A stretch of 25,808 nt of DNA from Actinomycetes bacterium (GTDB lineage Bacteria; Actinomycetota; Actinomycetes; Propionibacteriales; Propionibacteriaceae): positions 1 through 25,808 of the forward strand of contig JAEXCA010000242.1 of NCBI GenBank assembly GCA_023393755.1, in the 5' to 3' direction. Shown here one piece after another: positions 12,659 to 20,714 of this stretch. A program made the position numbers and the translations under genes. The notes beneath the pieces were generated by a model, which did not search any database, was not told the origin of the DNA, and worked only from the letters and a program-made list of their open reading frames with translations. Within the stretch, counting starts at the first letter, position 1; each line of letters starts with the position of its first letter.

Positions 12659-15600
12659 GTGGCTGAAGGTTTCGTTCATCTGCACTGTCATTCGGAGTAC
12701 TCGATGCTCGACGGTGCGGCGCGCCTGAAGGAGCTGGTCCGGGGCAGCGAGCAGATGGGGATGCCGGCGCTGGCGATCACCGACCACGGCAACCTGTTCG
12801 GCGCCTACGAGTTCTACAGGACCGCCAAGGGGTCTGCGGTCAAGCCGATCATCGGCCTGGAGGCCTACCTCACCCCCAAGACCCATCGCAGCGAGCGCAA
12901 GCGGGTGCAGTTCGGCGACGGCACCGGCGACGATGTGGCCTCCAAGGGCGCCTACACCCACATGACCATGTGGGCCTCCGACAACGAGGGCATGCACAAC
13001 CTGTTCCGGCTCAGCTCGCTGAGCTCGCTGGAGGGCTTCTTCTACAAGCCGCGCGCCGACCGGGAACTGCTGAACCGCTACGCCAAGGGCATGATCGCCA
13101 CCACCGGCTGCCCCTCCGGCGAGGTACAGACCTACCTTCGGCTGGGCCAGTACAACCAGGCGGTGGAATCCGCCGCCGAGTTCCGCGACATCTTCGGTGA
13201 GGGCAACTTCTACGTCGAACTGATGGATCACGGCCTGGACATCGAAACCCGGGTGCGCAGCGATCTGCTGCGGCTGGCCAAGCAGCTGAACCTGCCGCTG
13301 GTCGCCACCAACGACCTGCACTACGTCCACGCCAGCGACGCCGAGGATCACGACACCCTGCTGTGCGTCTCCGCCGGGTCCAACAAGGACACCCCGGGCC
13401 GGTTCAAGTTCGACGGGAACGGCTACTACCTGAAGTCGCCGGCCGAGATGCGGCAGCTGTTCTCGAACCTGCCCCAGGCCTGCGACAGCACCCTGGCGAT
13501 CGCCGAGCGCTGCACGGTCAGCTTCGAGGAGGGCGACGGCACCTACATGCCGCGCTTCCCGGTGCCGGCGGGGGAGACCGAGGCCTCCTGGTTCGTCAAG
13601 GAAGTGGCCCGGGGCCTGGAGCGGCGGTTCCGCGGGGACGTGCCGGAGTACGCCGTCAAGCAGGCCGAGTACGAAACGGACGTCATCGCCGGGAAGGGGT
13701 ATTGTTTCCCCCCAGAAACACCGGTCCTCATGGCGGATGGTCGTTGGAGCCCAATAGAGTCGATAGCGGTCGGCGACGAGGTGACCTCCATCAGCACCTG
13801 GGATCTCCGTGGTAAGCCAGCAACTGTCGAGGAGATCCATACCCGTACCGTCGATGAAGAACTCAGTGTGATTCGGCCACATGGGCAGTTCTTCCCAGTT
13901 AGGGCTACGGACGAGCATCCCTTCTTGGTGGACTCGAAGGGATGGGTCGCGGCGAAGGACGTCGTGCCCGGCGACTGGTTGTTGCTGCCGCAGCCGGCTC
14001 GGGGAAGTTACCGTCCTTTCGACCTCCTTGGTGCCGCCGAATCCGCCGGTTGGCTGATCGACCGCGAGCCGGATGGGCGGATGTTCAGGTTGGCCCTGAG
14101 TCCGCACCGTGCGCCACGCCGTACCACTGGCTCCATGCCAGCAGCCGTTGAATGGTCGCCAGGCTTGATGTGGCTGATCGGTCTCTGGGTGGCCGAAGGA
14201 CACTTGATCGATCCAGATGCGCCAACGAGTCCAGGACAGGTTGGCTGGACCCTTCACAAGGACGAGGCCACGGTCGAACGACTTCGGATGACCATCCGTG
14301 ATCTGGGTCTTGGCGAACCTCGCACCTATGAGAAGGCAAGCCCAGCAGCACCCAACCACCAGGGTGTGACCATCATGCTGACGAATCACCCGCTGGCCCT
14401 CCTGCTCAAGGAGTTGGTGGGGTGTGGCGTGCGTCAGAAGCGGCTACATTCGTGGATCTCGACAGTTCCTGATCTAGGGATCCGTGCGTTCATTGACGGA
14501 TGGCGGGACGGCGATGGACACACCGATCGGAGCCGGGTCGGCATTACGACGGTCAACGCCGAACTGAGTCGCCAACTCAGAACCCTCCTGCTGAGCATCG
14601 GGCAGTGGGCCACGATCGAACGAAGCCCAAGTCAGCGGGCTTACCGTGTGAACTGGATTCCACTACGGACCAAGGCGCCGTACAACGCCAGGTTGGTCGA
14701 TGGCCGCTGGTGGGTGAGGGTTAGCACCACCTCGCGTGAGCACTACACAGGCGACGTACACAACCTCACGGTGTCCGGCGATCACACCTATGTTGCGGAG
14801 GGTGTCGCGGTACACAACTGCGGTTACTTCCTGGTGGTGGCCGACTTCATCAACTGGGCCAAGCGCAATGGCATCCGGGTGGGCCCGGGCCGCGGTTCGG
14901 GCGCCGGTTCGATGTGCGCCTACGCGATGGGGATCACCGACCTCGATCCGGTGCCGCACGGCCTGATCTTCGAGCGCTTCCTGAACCCGGAGCGTCCGTC
15001 CATGCCCGACTTCGACGTGGACTTCGACGAGCGTCGCCGCGGCGAGGTGATCCGCTACGTCACCGAGAAGTACGGCGACGACCGGGTCTGCCAGATCGTC
15101 ACCTACGGCACCATCAAGGCCAAGCAGGCGATCAAGGACGCCGGCCGGGTGCTCGGCATGCCGTTCAGCCTGGGGGAGCGGCTGACCAAGGCCTACACCC
15201 CGCCGGTGCAGGGCAAGGATGTCTCGCTGGCCGACGTGTTCAACCCCGAGCACGAGCGGTACGCCGAGGGCGGCGAGTTCCGCGAGCTGTACAACGCCGA
15301 GCCCGAGGTGAAGCTGGTGGTCGACACCGCCCGTGGCATCGAGGGGCTGAAGCGGCAGTGGGGCGTCCACGCCGCCGGCGTGATCATGTCCAGCGAGCCG
15401 CTGATGGACGTCATCCCGGTGATGAAGCGGGAGCAGGACGGCCAGATCATCACCCAGTTCGACTACCCGAGCTGCGAGAGCCTCGGCCTGGTCAAGATGG
15501 ACTTCCTGGGGCTGCGGAACCTCACCATCCTGGACGACGCGGTGCGCAACGTGCAGACCAACCGGGGTATCGACCTTGACCTGGACGAACTGCGCCGGGA

Positions 15601-17296
15601 CATGTCCGACCGTCCCACCTACGAACTGCTGGCCTCCGGCGAGACCCTCGGTGTCTTCCAGTTGGACGGCGGCGGCCTGCGCTCGCTGCTGAAGCTGATG
15701 CGGCCGGACAACTTCGAGGACATCTCGGCCACCATCGCGCTGTACCGTCCCGGACCGATGGGGGCCGACTCCCACACCAACTACGCGTTGCGCAAGACCG
15801 GACGCCAGGCGGTCGAACCGATCCATCCCGAGCTCGCCGAACCGTTGGCGGACATTCTGGACACCACCTACGGCCTGATCGTCTACCAGGAGCAGATCCA
15901 GCAGATCGCCCAGCGGGTGGCCGGCTACAGCCTTGGCCAGGCGGATCTGCTCCGTCGGGCAATGGGCAAGAAGAAGAAGGAGATCCTCGACAAGGAGTTC
16001 CAGCCCTTCAGCGAGGGCATGAAGGCCAATGGCTACTCCGACAGCGCGATCAACAAGCTGTGGGAGATCATGGTCCCGTTCGCCGCGTACGCCTTCAACA
16101 AGGCGCACTCGGCGGCCTACGGAGTGGTGTCCTACTGGACGGCCTACCTGAAGGCCAACTACCCAGCCGAGTTCATGGCGGCGCTGCTGGAATCGGTGAA
16201 GAGCGACAAGGACAAGACCGCCCTCTACCTCGGCGAATGCCGCCAGATGGGCATCCGGGTGCTGCCGCCGGACGTCAATGAGTCCGAGGGCAGGTTCACC
16301 CCGGTCGACACCGACGTCCGCTACGGCCTGGCCGCGATCCGCAATGTCGGCGACAACGTGGTGAACGGCATCGTCGAGGCCCGCCAGGAGCACGGCGCCT
16401 ACACCGACTTCAACGACTTCCTCGACAAGGTGCCGCTGGTGGCCTGCAACAAGCGGGTGATCGAGTCCCTGATCAAGGCCGGCGCGTTCGACTCGCTGGG
16501 CCACAGCCGGCGCGGGCTGATGGAGTGCTTCGAGCAGAAGGTCGACGAGGTGATCGACCTCAAGCGCAACCAGGCCAACGGCCAGGACGACCTGTTCGGC
16601 GCCTTCGGCGGTGGGGGCAACGACCTGGTCTCCACGCCCGTCCCCGACCTGCAGGAGTGGGACAAGCGGGTCAAGCTCGGCTTCGAGCGGGAGATGCTGG
16701 GCCTGTACGTCTCCGACCACCCGCTGAACGGCCTGGAACACATCCTGATGGCCAACCGCGACCTGTCGATCGGATCGCTCAAGGCCGAGGACGGCCCGCG
16801 CGACGGCGTGGTCACCATCGCCGGGATGATCACCCAGGTGGTCCGCAAGCAGACCAAGAACGGCGACCTGTGGGCGATCGTCAGCGTCGAGGACATGGAG
16901 TCGTCGATCGAGGTGCTGCTCTTCCCGAAGGTCTACCAGGTGGTCGCCGGCTCGCTGGCCAGCGACACCGTGGTGCGGATCAAGGGCCGGGTACGGAGCC
17001 GGGACGACGGCGTCGAGGTACAGGGCAACGAACTGAGCTTCCCCGACATCGCGGCGGACGACTCCGGGCCGCTGGTGATCTCGCTGCCGGCGGTGCGGTG
17101 CACGCCGGCGGTGGTCGAGCAACTGCGTGGCGTGCTGCGCTCCCACCCCGGTGGTACCGAGGTCCGGGTGCGGCTGATCAGCCAGACCAACGGTGCCAAG
17201 GTCTGGCGGCTGGACGACACCCTGCGGGTGGCGCCCTCCCGTCCGCTGATGGCGGACCTGAAGGCGCTGCTGGGGCCGGCGTGCGTCAGCGTGTAG
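12659..17296 (+). CDS. dnaE: DNA polymerase III alpha subunit with in-frame intein
   Basis: This is the replicative DNA polymerase, a 1545-residue precursor. Removing the 372-residue intein (349-720) leaves 1173 residues, the normal DnaE1 length. The N-terminal PHP domain retains its metal ligands (His9 and His11 in HLHCH, TDHGN, LMDHG, ATNDLHY), which in mycobacterial DnaE1 give proofreading exonuclease activity. The palm has GPGRGSGAGS, MPDFDVDF (Asp784 and Asp786 in precursor numbering) and the third Asp948 in KMDFLGL. Helix-hairpin-helix and OB-fold regions follow (VVTIAGMITQVV). The GTG start gives the canonical FVHLHCHSEYSMLDG opening. The TAG stop forms the first three bases of the next gene's -10 element. 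Confidence 0.97.
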   Translation: MAEGFVHLHCHSEYSMLDGAARLKELVRGSEQMGMPALAITDHGNLFGAYEFYRTAKGSAVKPIIGLEAYLTPKTHRSERKRVQFGDGTGDDVASKGAYTHMTMWASDNEGMHNLFRLSSLSSLEGFFYKPRADRELLNRYAKGMIATTGCPSGEVQTYLRLGQYNQAVESAAEFRDIFGEGNFYVELMDHGLDIETRVRSDLLRLAKQLNLPLVATNDLHYVHASDAEDHDTLLCVSAGSNKDTPGRFKFDGNGYYLKSPAEMRQLFSNLPQACDSTLAIAERCTVSFEEGDGTYMPRFPVPAGETEASWFVKEVARGLERRFRGDVPEYAVKQAEYETDVIAGKGYCFPPETPVLMADGRWSPIESIAVGDEVTSISTWDLRGKPATVEEIHTRTVDEELSVIRPHGQFFPVRATDEHPFLVDSKGWVAAKDVVPGDWLLLPQPARGSYRPFDLLGAAESAGWLIDREPDGRMFRLALSPHRAPRRTTGSMPAAVEWSPGLMWLIGLWVAEGHLIDPDAPTSPGQVGWTLHKDEATVERLRMTIRDLGLGEPRTYEKASPAAPNHQGVTIMLTNHPLALLLKELVGCGVRQKRLHSWISTVPDLGIRAFIDGWRDGDGHTDRSRVGITTVNAELSRQLRTLLLSIGQWATIERSPSQRAYRVNWIPLRTKAPYNARLVDGRWWVRVSTTSREHYTGDVHNLTVSGDHTYVAEGVAVHNCGYFLVVADFINWAKRNGIRVGPGRGSGAGSMCAYAMGITDLDPVPHGLIFERFLNPERPSMPDFDVDFDERRRGEVIRYVTEKYGDDRVCQIVTYGTIKAKQAIKDAGRVLGMPFSLGERLTKAYTPPVQGKDVSLADVFNPEHERYAEGGEFRELYNAEPEVKLVVDTARGIEGLKRQWGVHAAGVIMSSEPLMDVIPVMKREQDGQIITQFDYPSCESLGLVKMDFLGLRNLTILDDAVRNVQTNRGIDLDLDELRRDMSDRPTYELLASGETLGVFQLDGGGLRSLLKLMRPDNFEDISATIALYRPGPMGADSHTNYALRKTGRQAVEPIHPELAEPLADILDTTYGLIVYQEQIQQIAQRVAGYSLGQADLLRRAMGKKKKEILDKEFQPFSEGMKANGYSDSAINKLWEIMVPFAAYAFNKAHSAAYGVVSYWTAYLKANYPAEFMAALLESVKSDKDKTALYLGECRQMGIRVLPPDVNESEGRFTPVDTDVRYGLAAIRNVGDNVVNGIVEARQEHGAYTDFNDFLDKVPLVACNKRVIESLIKAGAFDSLGHSRRGLMECFEQKVDEVIDLKRNQANGQDDLFGAFGGGGNDLVSTPVPDLQEWDKRVKLGFEREMLGLYVSDHPLNGLEHILMANRDLSIGSLKAEDGPRDGVVTIAGMITQVVRKQTKNGDLWAIVSVEDMESSIEVLLFPKVYQVVAGSLASDTVVRIKGRVRSRDDGVEVQGNELSFPDIAADDSGPLVISLPAVRCTPAVVEQLRGVLRSHPGGTEVRVRLISQTNGAKVWRLDDTLRVAPSRPLMADLKALLGPACVSV
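13703..14818 (+). mobile_element. DnaE intein with LAGLIDADG homing endonuclease
   Basis: This is a 372-residue protein-splicing element inside dnaE, flanked by GKGY upstream and CGYFLVVADF downstream. Splicing block A starts at Cys1 (CFPPETPVLMADG). Block B has Thr69 and His72 (TDEHPF). Block F is NLTVSGDHTYVAEG (354-367). Block G ends in His371-Asn372 followed by the +1 Cys of the extein. The endonuclease domain has two LAGLIDADG motifs: LIGLWVAEGH (158-167, acidic Glu165) and FIDGWRDGDGH (263-273, acidic Asp271). All residues needed for splicing and DNA cleavage appear intact. GC in sampled lines is about 58-63%, against about 70% in the exteins, and rarer codons are frequent, suggesting relatively recent acquisition. 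Confidence 0.95.
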
Positions 17297-17309
17297 CGTT
17301 GCCGGCGTG
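17294..17309 (+). promoter_or_regulatory. -10 element of a leaderless promoter, overlapping the dnaE stop codon
   Basis: TAGCGT (17294-17299) is followed by 7 nt and GTG 17307. Its first three bases are the TAG stop codon of dnaE, so terminator codon and promoter share sequence. Confidence 0.55.
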
Positions 17310-17954
17310 ACCACGATCCCCGCCGAGGACGAGTACGGCGAGCCGCTCCCGCCGGATCGGTCGTCGCTGCCCGAGGTACTGCAGTGGATCGGACTGCTGG
17401 CCGTGCTCGCGGTGGTGGTGGGCGGTCTCACCGCCGTGGTCTGGGCCGGGCTGGTGGAGCTGCCGGTCTACCGGATCAGGGCGGACGGCTCCGCCGTGGT
17501 CTCCGAGCGCGACTACACGGAGTTCATCCAGGCCGACGCCTGGTACGTGGTCTGCGGCCTGCTGGTCGGTCTGGGTCTGGGGATCGTCGCCTGGAAGTGG
17601 TTCAAGCCGCTGGGCTGGCCGACCGCCCTGCTGGCGGCCGGGGCCGGTCTGCTGTCCGGGATCGTGTGCTGGAAGTTCGGCGAGCTGCTCGGCCCGCCCG
17701 GTGGCACCTTCGTCGAACGGCTGGCCAAGGCGGCGCCCACCGAACTGGTGCCGATCGCGTTGACCCTGCGTTCGATGTCCGCCCCCGCGGTGTGGGCCTT
17801 CGCCGCCGTCACCCCGGTGCTGCTGGCGGCGTCGCTCGGGCCGGAGGAGGGTGTGTCCCGGCCGCGGCGGGAGGCCGACCACCGGCCGGACGAGTACGCC
17901 GAGGCGGTCGACGAGCGCGGCGTGCTGACCGAGGTCGGACAGGACCGGCAGTGA
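17307..17954 (+). CDS. Four-helix membrane protein (DUF2567-like)
   Basis: This 215-residue protein has an acidic N terminus and four predicted transmembrane helices (about residues 26-50, 78-97, 103-125 and 155-178). The loop after helix 1 (VELPVYRIRADGSAVVSERDYTEF) is probably extracytoplasmic. The tail is charged and cytoplasmic. The layout and the WYVVCGLLVGLGLGIVAW helix resemble DUF2567 proteins of actinobacteria, whose function is unknown; this match is from memory. GTG 17307 follows a leaderless-type -10 element. The stop overlaps the CYTH-CHAD start as GTGA, so the two are translationally coupled and may act together. Confidence 0.75.
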   Translation: MTTIPAEDEYGEPLPPDRSSLPEVLQWIGLLAVLAVVVGGLTAVVWAGLVELPVYRIRADGSAVVSERDYTEFIQADAWYVVCGLLVGLGLGIVAWKWFKPLGWPTALLAAGAGLLSGIVCWKFGELLGPPGGTFVERLAKAAPTELVPIALTLRSMSAPAVWAFAAVTPVLLAASLGPEEGVSRPRREADHRPDEYAEAVDERGVLTEVGQDRQ

Positions 17955-19375
17955 ACCAGGAAGTGGAGCGCGCCTTCGAGCTGGCGCCGGGCCAGGAGTT
18001 GCCACCGCTGCCCGGGCTGGGGGAGTTCACCGAGTTCGTCCTGGAGGCGACCAACTACGACACCCGGCACTTCTCGCTCACCCGCGCCCGGCACGTGCTG
18101 CGGCGGCGGGCGGGCGGCGACGACCAGGGATGGCACGTCAAGCTGCCCGGGGTGGACGTCGAACACCGCACCGAGCACCACGCCCCGCTGGGAACCCCCC
18201 GGCCCCCGCAGGAGCTGCGGAGCCTGATCGAGGGGCCGCTGGCCGGCCAGGCGCTGCTGCCGGTCGCGCGGCTGCACACCGTCCGTCGCCAGGCCGAACT
18301 CCGGGGACCGGACGGCGAGCGGCAGGCGCTGGTCTGCATCGACCAGGTGACCGCCCGGACGGCGGTGGGCAGCCAGACCTGGCGGGAGGCCGAGATCGAA
18401 CTGGCCGGCGGCACCGCCGACCTGCTGGACCGGCTGACCGGCGACCTGGCGGCGGCGGGGATCCACCCGGCCGCCAGCCAGTCCAAGATCGGGCGCACCC
18501 TGGGACCGGCGATCGAGGCCGACGACCAGCGCGGGGCGGAACCCGCGACCGCCGGGGACGTCGTGCTGGACTACTTCTCGACCCAGCTGGGCACCCTGCA
18601 GGCGCTGGAACCCGGGGTGCTGGCCGATCAGCCGGACGCGGTCCACCGCAGCCGGGTGGCCACCCGCCGGATGCGCTCGGCGCTGGCCACCTTCGAGCCG
18701 CTCTTCGACCGGGCGACCGTCCGGAGGCTGCGCGGCGAACTCGCCTGGCACGCCGTCGAACTCGGCGTGGCCAGGGACGCTGAGGTGCTGCGGGACAACC
18801 TGCTGGCCGCGCTGGACAGCATCGGCGTGCCGGCGGACGCCCGGCAACGGCAGGTGATCGTCGACCGGCTGGGCGGCGTCCACCGGGTCGCCCACGCCGA
18901 ACTGGTCGAGACCATGGCCTCGCAGCGGTACGACGGCCTGCACGAGGCCCTGGCGGGTTGGCTGCTGGCACCGCCGCTGACCGCCGCGGCCGCCGCCCCT
19001 GCCGCGCCGCTGCTGCACGGCCTGCTGGATCGCGCCAGGGGACGGGCGGCGGAACGGTACGGCAGGGCGCTGGCCGACGTCGCGGACCCGGCCGGCTGGC
19101 ACGAGGCCAGGAAGGCGGCCAAGGCCGTCCGCTACTGCGCCGAGGCGATCGTCCCGGCCTTCGGCGACCGCGCCAAGGACCATGCCCGCGCCTGGGAGAC
19201 GGTCACCGACGCGTTGGGCGAACTGCAGGATTCGGCGGTCGCCCGGGACGCCTTCGCCGATCAGGTCGGGGATCCGGTGGTGGACGCCCTGCTGGCCTTC
19301 GAGGTGGGACGCGGCACGGCCGAGCTGGCCCGGGGCCGGGCGGCGCTGGAGGCGGCGCTGGCGACCAGGCTGTAG
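17951..19375 (+). CDS. CYTH and CHAD domain protein
   Basis: This 474-residue cytosolic protein has an N-terminal CYTH (triphosphate tunnel metalloenzyme) domain of about 200 residues and a C-terminal CHAD domain (about 210-474). CYTH enzymes bind or hydrolyse triphosphates. CHAD domains are all-helical, bind inorganic polyphosphate and localise to polyphosphate granules. CHAD signatures are HRSRVATRRMRS with His232, and HEARKAAKAVRY with His384. The CYTH entry motif, normally ExExK, reads EVERA (Glu4, Glu6, Ala8), losing the Lys, so catalytic competence of the tunnel is uncertain. GTG 17951 overlaps the upstream stop. The gene ends directly against the convergent gene, with no base between stop codons. 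Confidence 0.88.
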   Translation: MNQEVERAFELAPGQELPPLPGLGEFTEFVLEATNYDTRHFSLTRARHVLRRRAGGDDQGWHVKLPGVDVEHRTEHHAPLGTPRPPQELRSLIEGPLAGQALLPVARLHTVRRQAELRGPDGERQALVCIDQVTARTAVGSQTWREAEIELAGGTADLLDRLTGDLAAAGIHPAASQSKIGRTLGPAIEADDQRGAEPATAGDVVLDYFSTQLGTLQALEPGVLADQPDAVHRSRVATRRMRSALATFEPLFDRATVRRLRGELAWHAVELGVARDAEVLRDNLLAALDSIGVPADARQRQVIVDRLGGVHRVAHAELVETMASQRYDGLHEALAGWLLAPPLTAAAAAPAAPLLHGLLDRARGRAAERYGRALADVADPAGWHEARKAAKAVRYCAEAIVPAFGDRAKDHARAWETVTDALGELQDSAVARDAFADQVGDPVVDALLAFEVGRGTAELARGRAALEAALATRL

Positions 19376-20713
19376 TCAGCGCTTTTGCCGCTTCTTGTTC
19401 CAGGTGTCGACGAGGTTGTCGAGTTCCGCCTGGTGCGCGGCGATCTGTTCGTTCTGGTAGGCGGCCTGCGCTTGGGCGTAGCGGTTGACATAGTCGGTCT
19501 CGACGCGGCAGTCGTAGTCGGCGAGGGCGAAGGCCTCCAATCCGCCCTCGGGCCAAAGAGCCTTGCCTTCGCGCTCCAGCAGTCCTTGTTGCGCTAGGAC
19601 GCCCAAGGGCCCGATGTGACGGGCAGTTCGTAGGTCGACCGGTTCCGGTACGACCGCCTTCTGTTCCATGCAGCTGATCCATGACTCGTTCACCGCGACG
19701 ATGCGCGGGTCGAGGTACATCCCGCGGGCCTCGATCAAGGCCTCGGGGTCCTCAGCCTGATCGCCCATGATGCCGCCGCTGTAGGAGGCTGTGACGATCA
19801 ACCCGGCCTCATCGAACCACGTCTGCCCGCCGTGATAGCTATCGGAGATGTAGGGGTCGGTGAGGGCGTGTTCGGTGGGGATCCTGGGATACTCCGCTTG
19901 GACCCGTCGATCCCCGCCACACACCACCAAGGTGATGTCGTAGGACTGCTGGGCCTCCTCATCGAGGTCGTTGTAGTAGGCAAGATTGACCTGATCTGCT
20001 GGGCTCCATTCCTCTAGCGGCAGCTCGATCCCGGCGCCGGGCGCGGCCACCAGAGTGGTGTCGCGCTGCGGCTGGCCGTAGGCGTGCCGGGCGACCACGT
20101 CGCGGTTGGGGTCAAGGTGGACGATCGGCAACTGGGCGCCGGAGAGGCGGCCCAGTTCGCGTTCGGGGGTGAGGGGCAGTGGCCGGGCGTGGTAATTGAA
20201 CCCGGAGTCGGCCATGCACTGCACCAGGAGTTTCTCCTGCTTGGCGAAGGGCTTCTCGTTCTTGGCATGCCAGGCCTCCAGGTCGGCCCGTCTGGCCTGC
20301 CGGAGAACCTCGACATAGCGGGCGAAGGGCAGCTCGATCGGTGAATCGGTCCACCTGCTCGACGCCGGCGGTCCCGCGGGCTGGGCCGGCTGTGACGGTG
20401 GCGGCTGCGACGGAGCCGTTGAGGCCGGAGCGAGCGGTTCTGCCGGAATGGACGGCTGGTTGCGCAGCAGGACGGGCGCGGCGAATCCCGCTGCGGCCAG
20501 CATGGCTGCCGCGATCCCGGCGCCAAGCCAGCGGCGGCGCACCGATGGCCGGTCCGGCAGCGGACGCGGCAGATTCGCGGAAGCCTGATCCAGCACCAGA
20601 TGTAGGGTCCGTTCTCGCCGGGCCGCGTCCCAGCGACGTTCCAGCTGGTCGGAGCCAGCGGCAAGCGCTTCGAAGTCACGCAGTATCTGGTCGGCAGTTG
20701 GTTTCGTGCTCAT
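19376..20713 (-). CDS. Single-pass membrane protein paired with an ECF sigma factor (candidate anti-sigma factor)
   Basis: I do not recognise the family of this 445-residue protein. It has a cytoplasmic N-terminal segment of 60 residues (helical, QILRDFEALAAGSDQLERRW), one transmembrane helix (about 62-83) and a Pro/Ala/Ser linker (88-118). A 325-residue extracytoplasmic domain follows with four cysteines (166, 265, 348, 402). Two local repeats, LLVQCMADSGF and SWISCMEQKAV, share a Cys-Met core. There is no zinc anti-sigma HxxxCxxC motif. The ATG lies one base after the sigma factor stop, with GAAGGGAA as ribosome binding site. Position and topology suggest an anti-sigma factor or sensor. GC is lower (about 62-65% in sampled lines) than in neighbouring genes. 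Confidence 0.72.
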   Translation of the reverse strand: MSTKPTADQILRDFEALAAGSDQLERRWDAARRERTLHLVLDQASANLPRPLPDRPSVRRRWLGAGIAAAMLAAAGFAAPVLLRNQPSIPAEPLAPASTAPSQPPPSQPAQPAGPPASSRWTDSPIELPFARYVEVLRQARRADLEAWHAKNEKPFAKQEKLLVQCMADSGFNYHARPLPLTPERELGRLSGAQLPIVHLDPNRDVVARHAYGQPQRDTTLVAAPGAGIELPLEEWSPADQVNLAYYNDLDEEAQQSYDITLVVCGGDRRVQAEYPRIPTEHALTDPYISDSYHGGQTWFDEAGLIVTASYSGGIMGDQAEDPEALIEARGMYLDPRIVAVNESWISCMEQKAVVPEPVDLRTARHIGPLGVLAQQGLLEREGKALWPEGGLEAFALADYDCRVETDYVNRYAQAQAAYQNEQIAAHQAELDNLVDTWNKKRQKR

Positions 20714-20714
20714 G

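Noticed and set aside
12440..14389. 649-residue minus-strand open frame crossing into the intein
   Set aside because: It overlaps the dnaE PHP domain and the intein blocks in antisense and has no recognisable motif.
13703..14818. Group I or group II intron instead of an intein
   Set aside because: The insert is in frame throughout and carries protein-splicing blocks A, B, F and G with Cys1 and His-Asn/Cys at the junctions, so removal is at the protein level.
14663..17431. 922-residue minus-strand open frame opposite dnaE
   Set aside because: It is antisense to strongly conserved DnaE motifs; its composition is that of a shadow frame.
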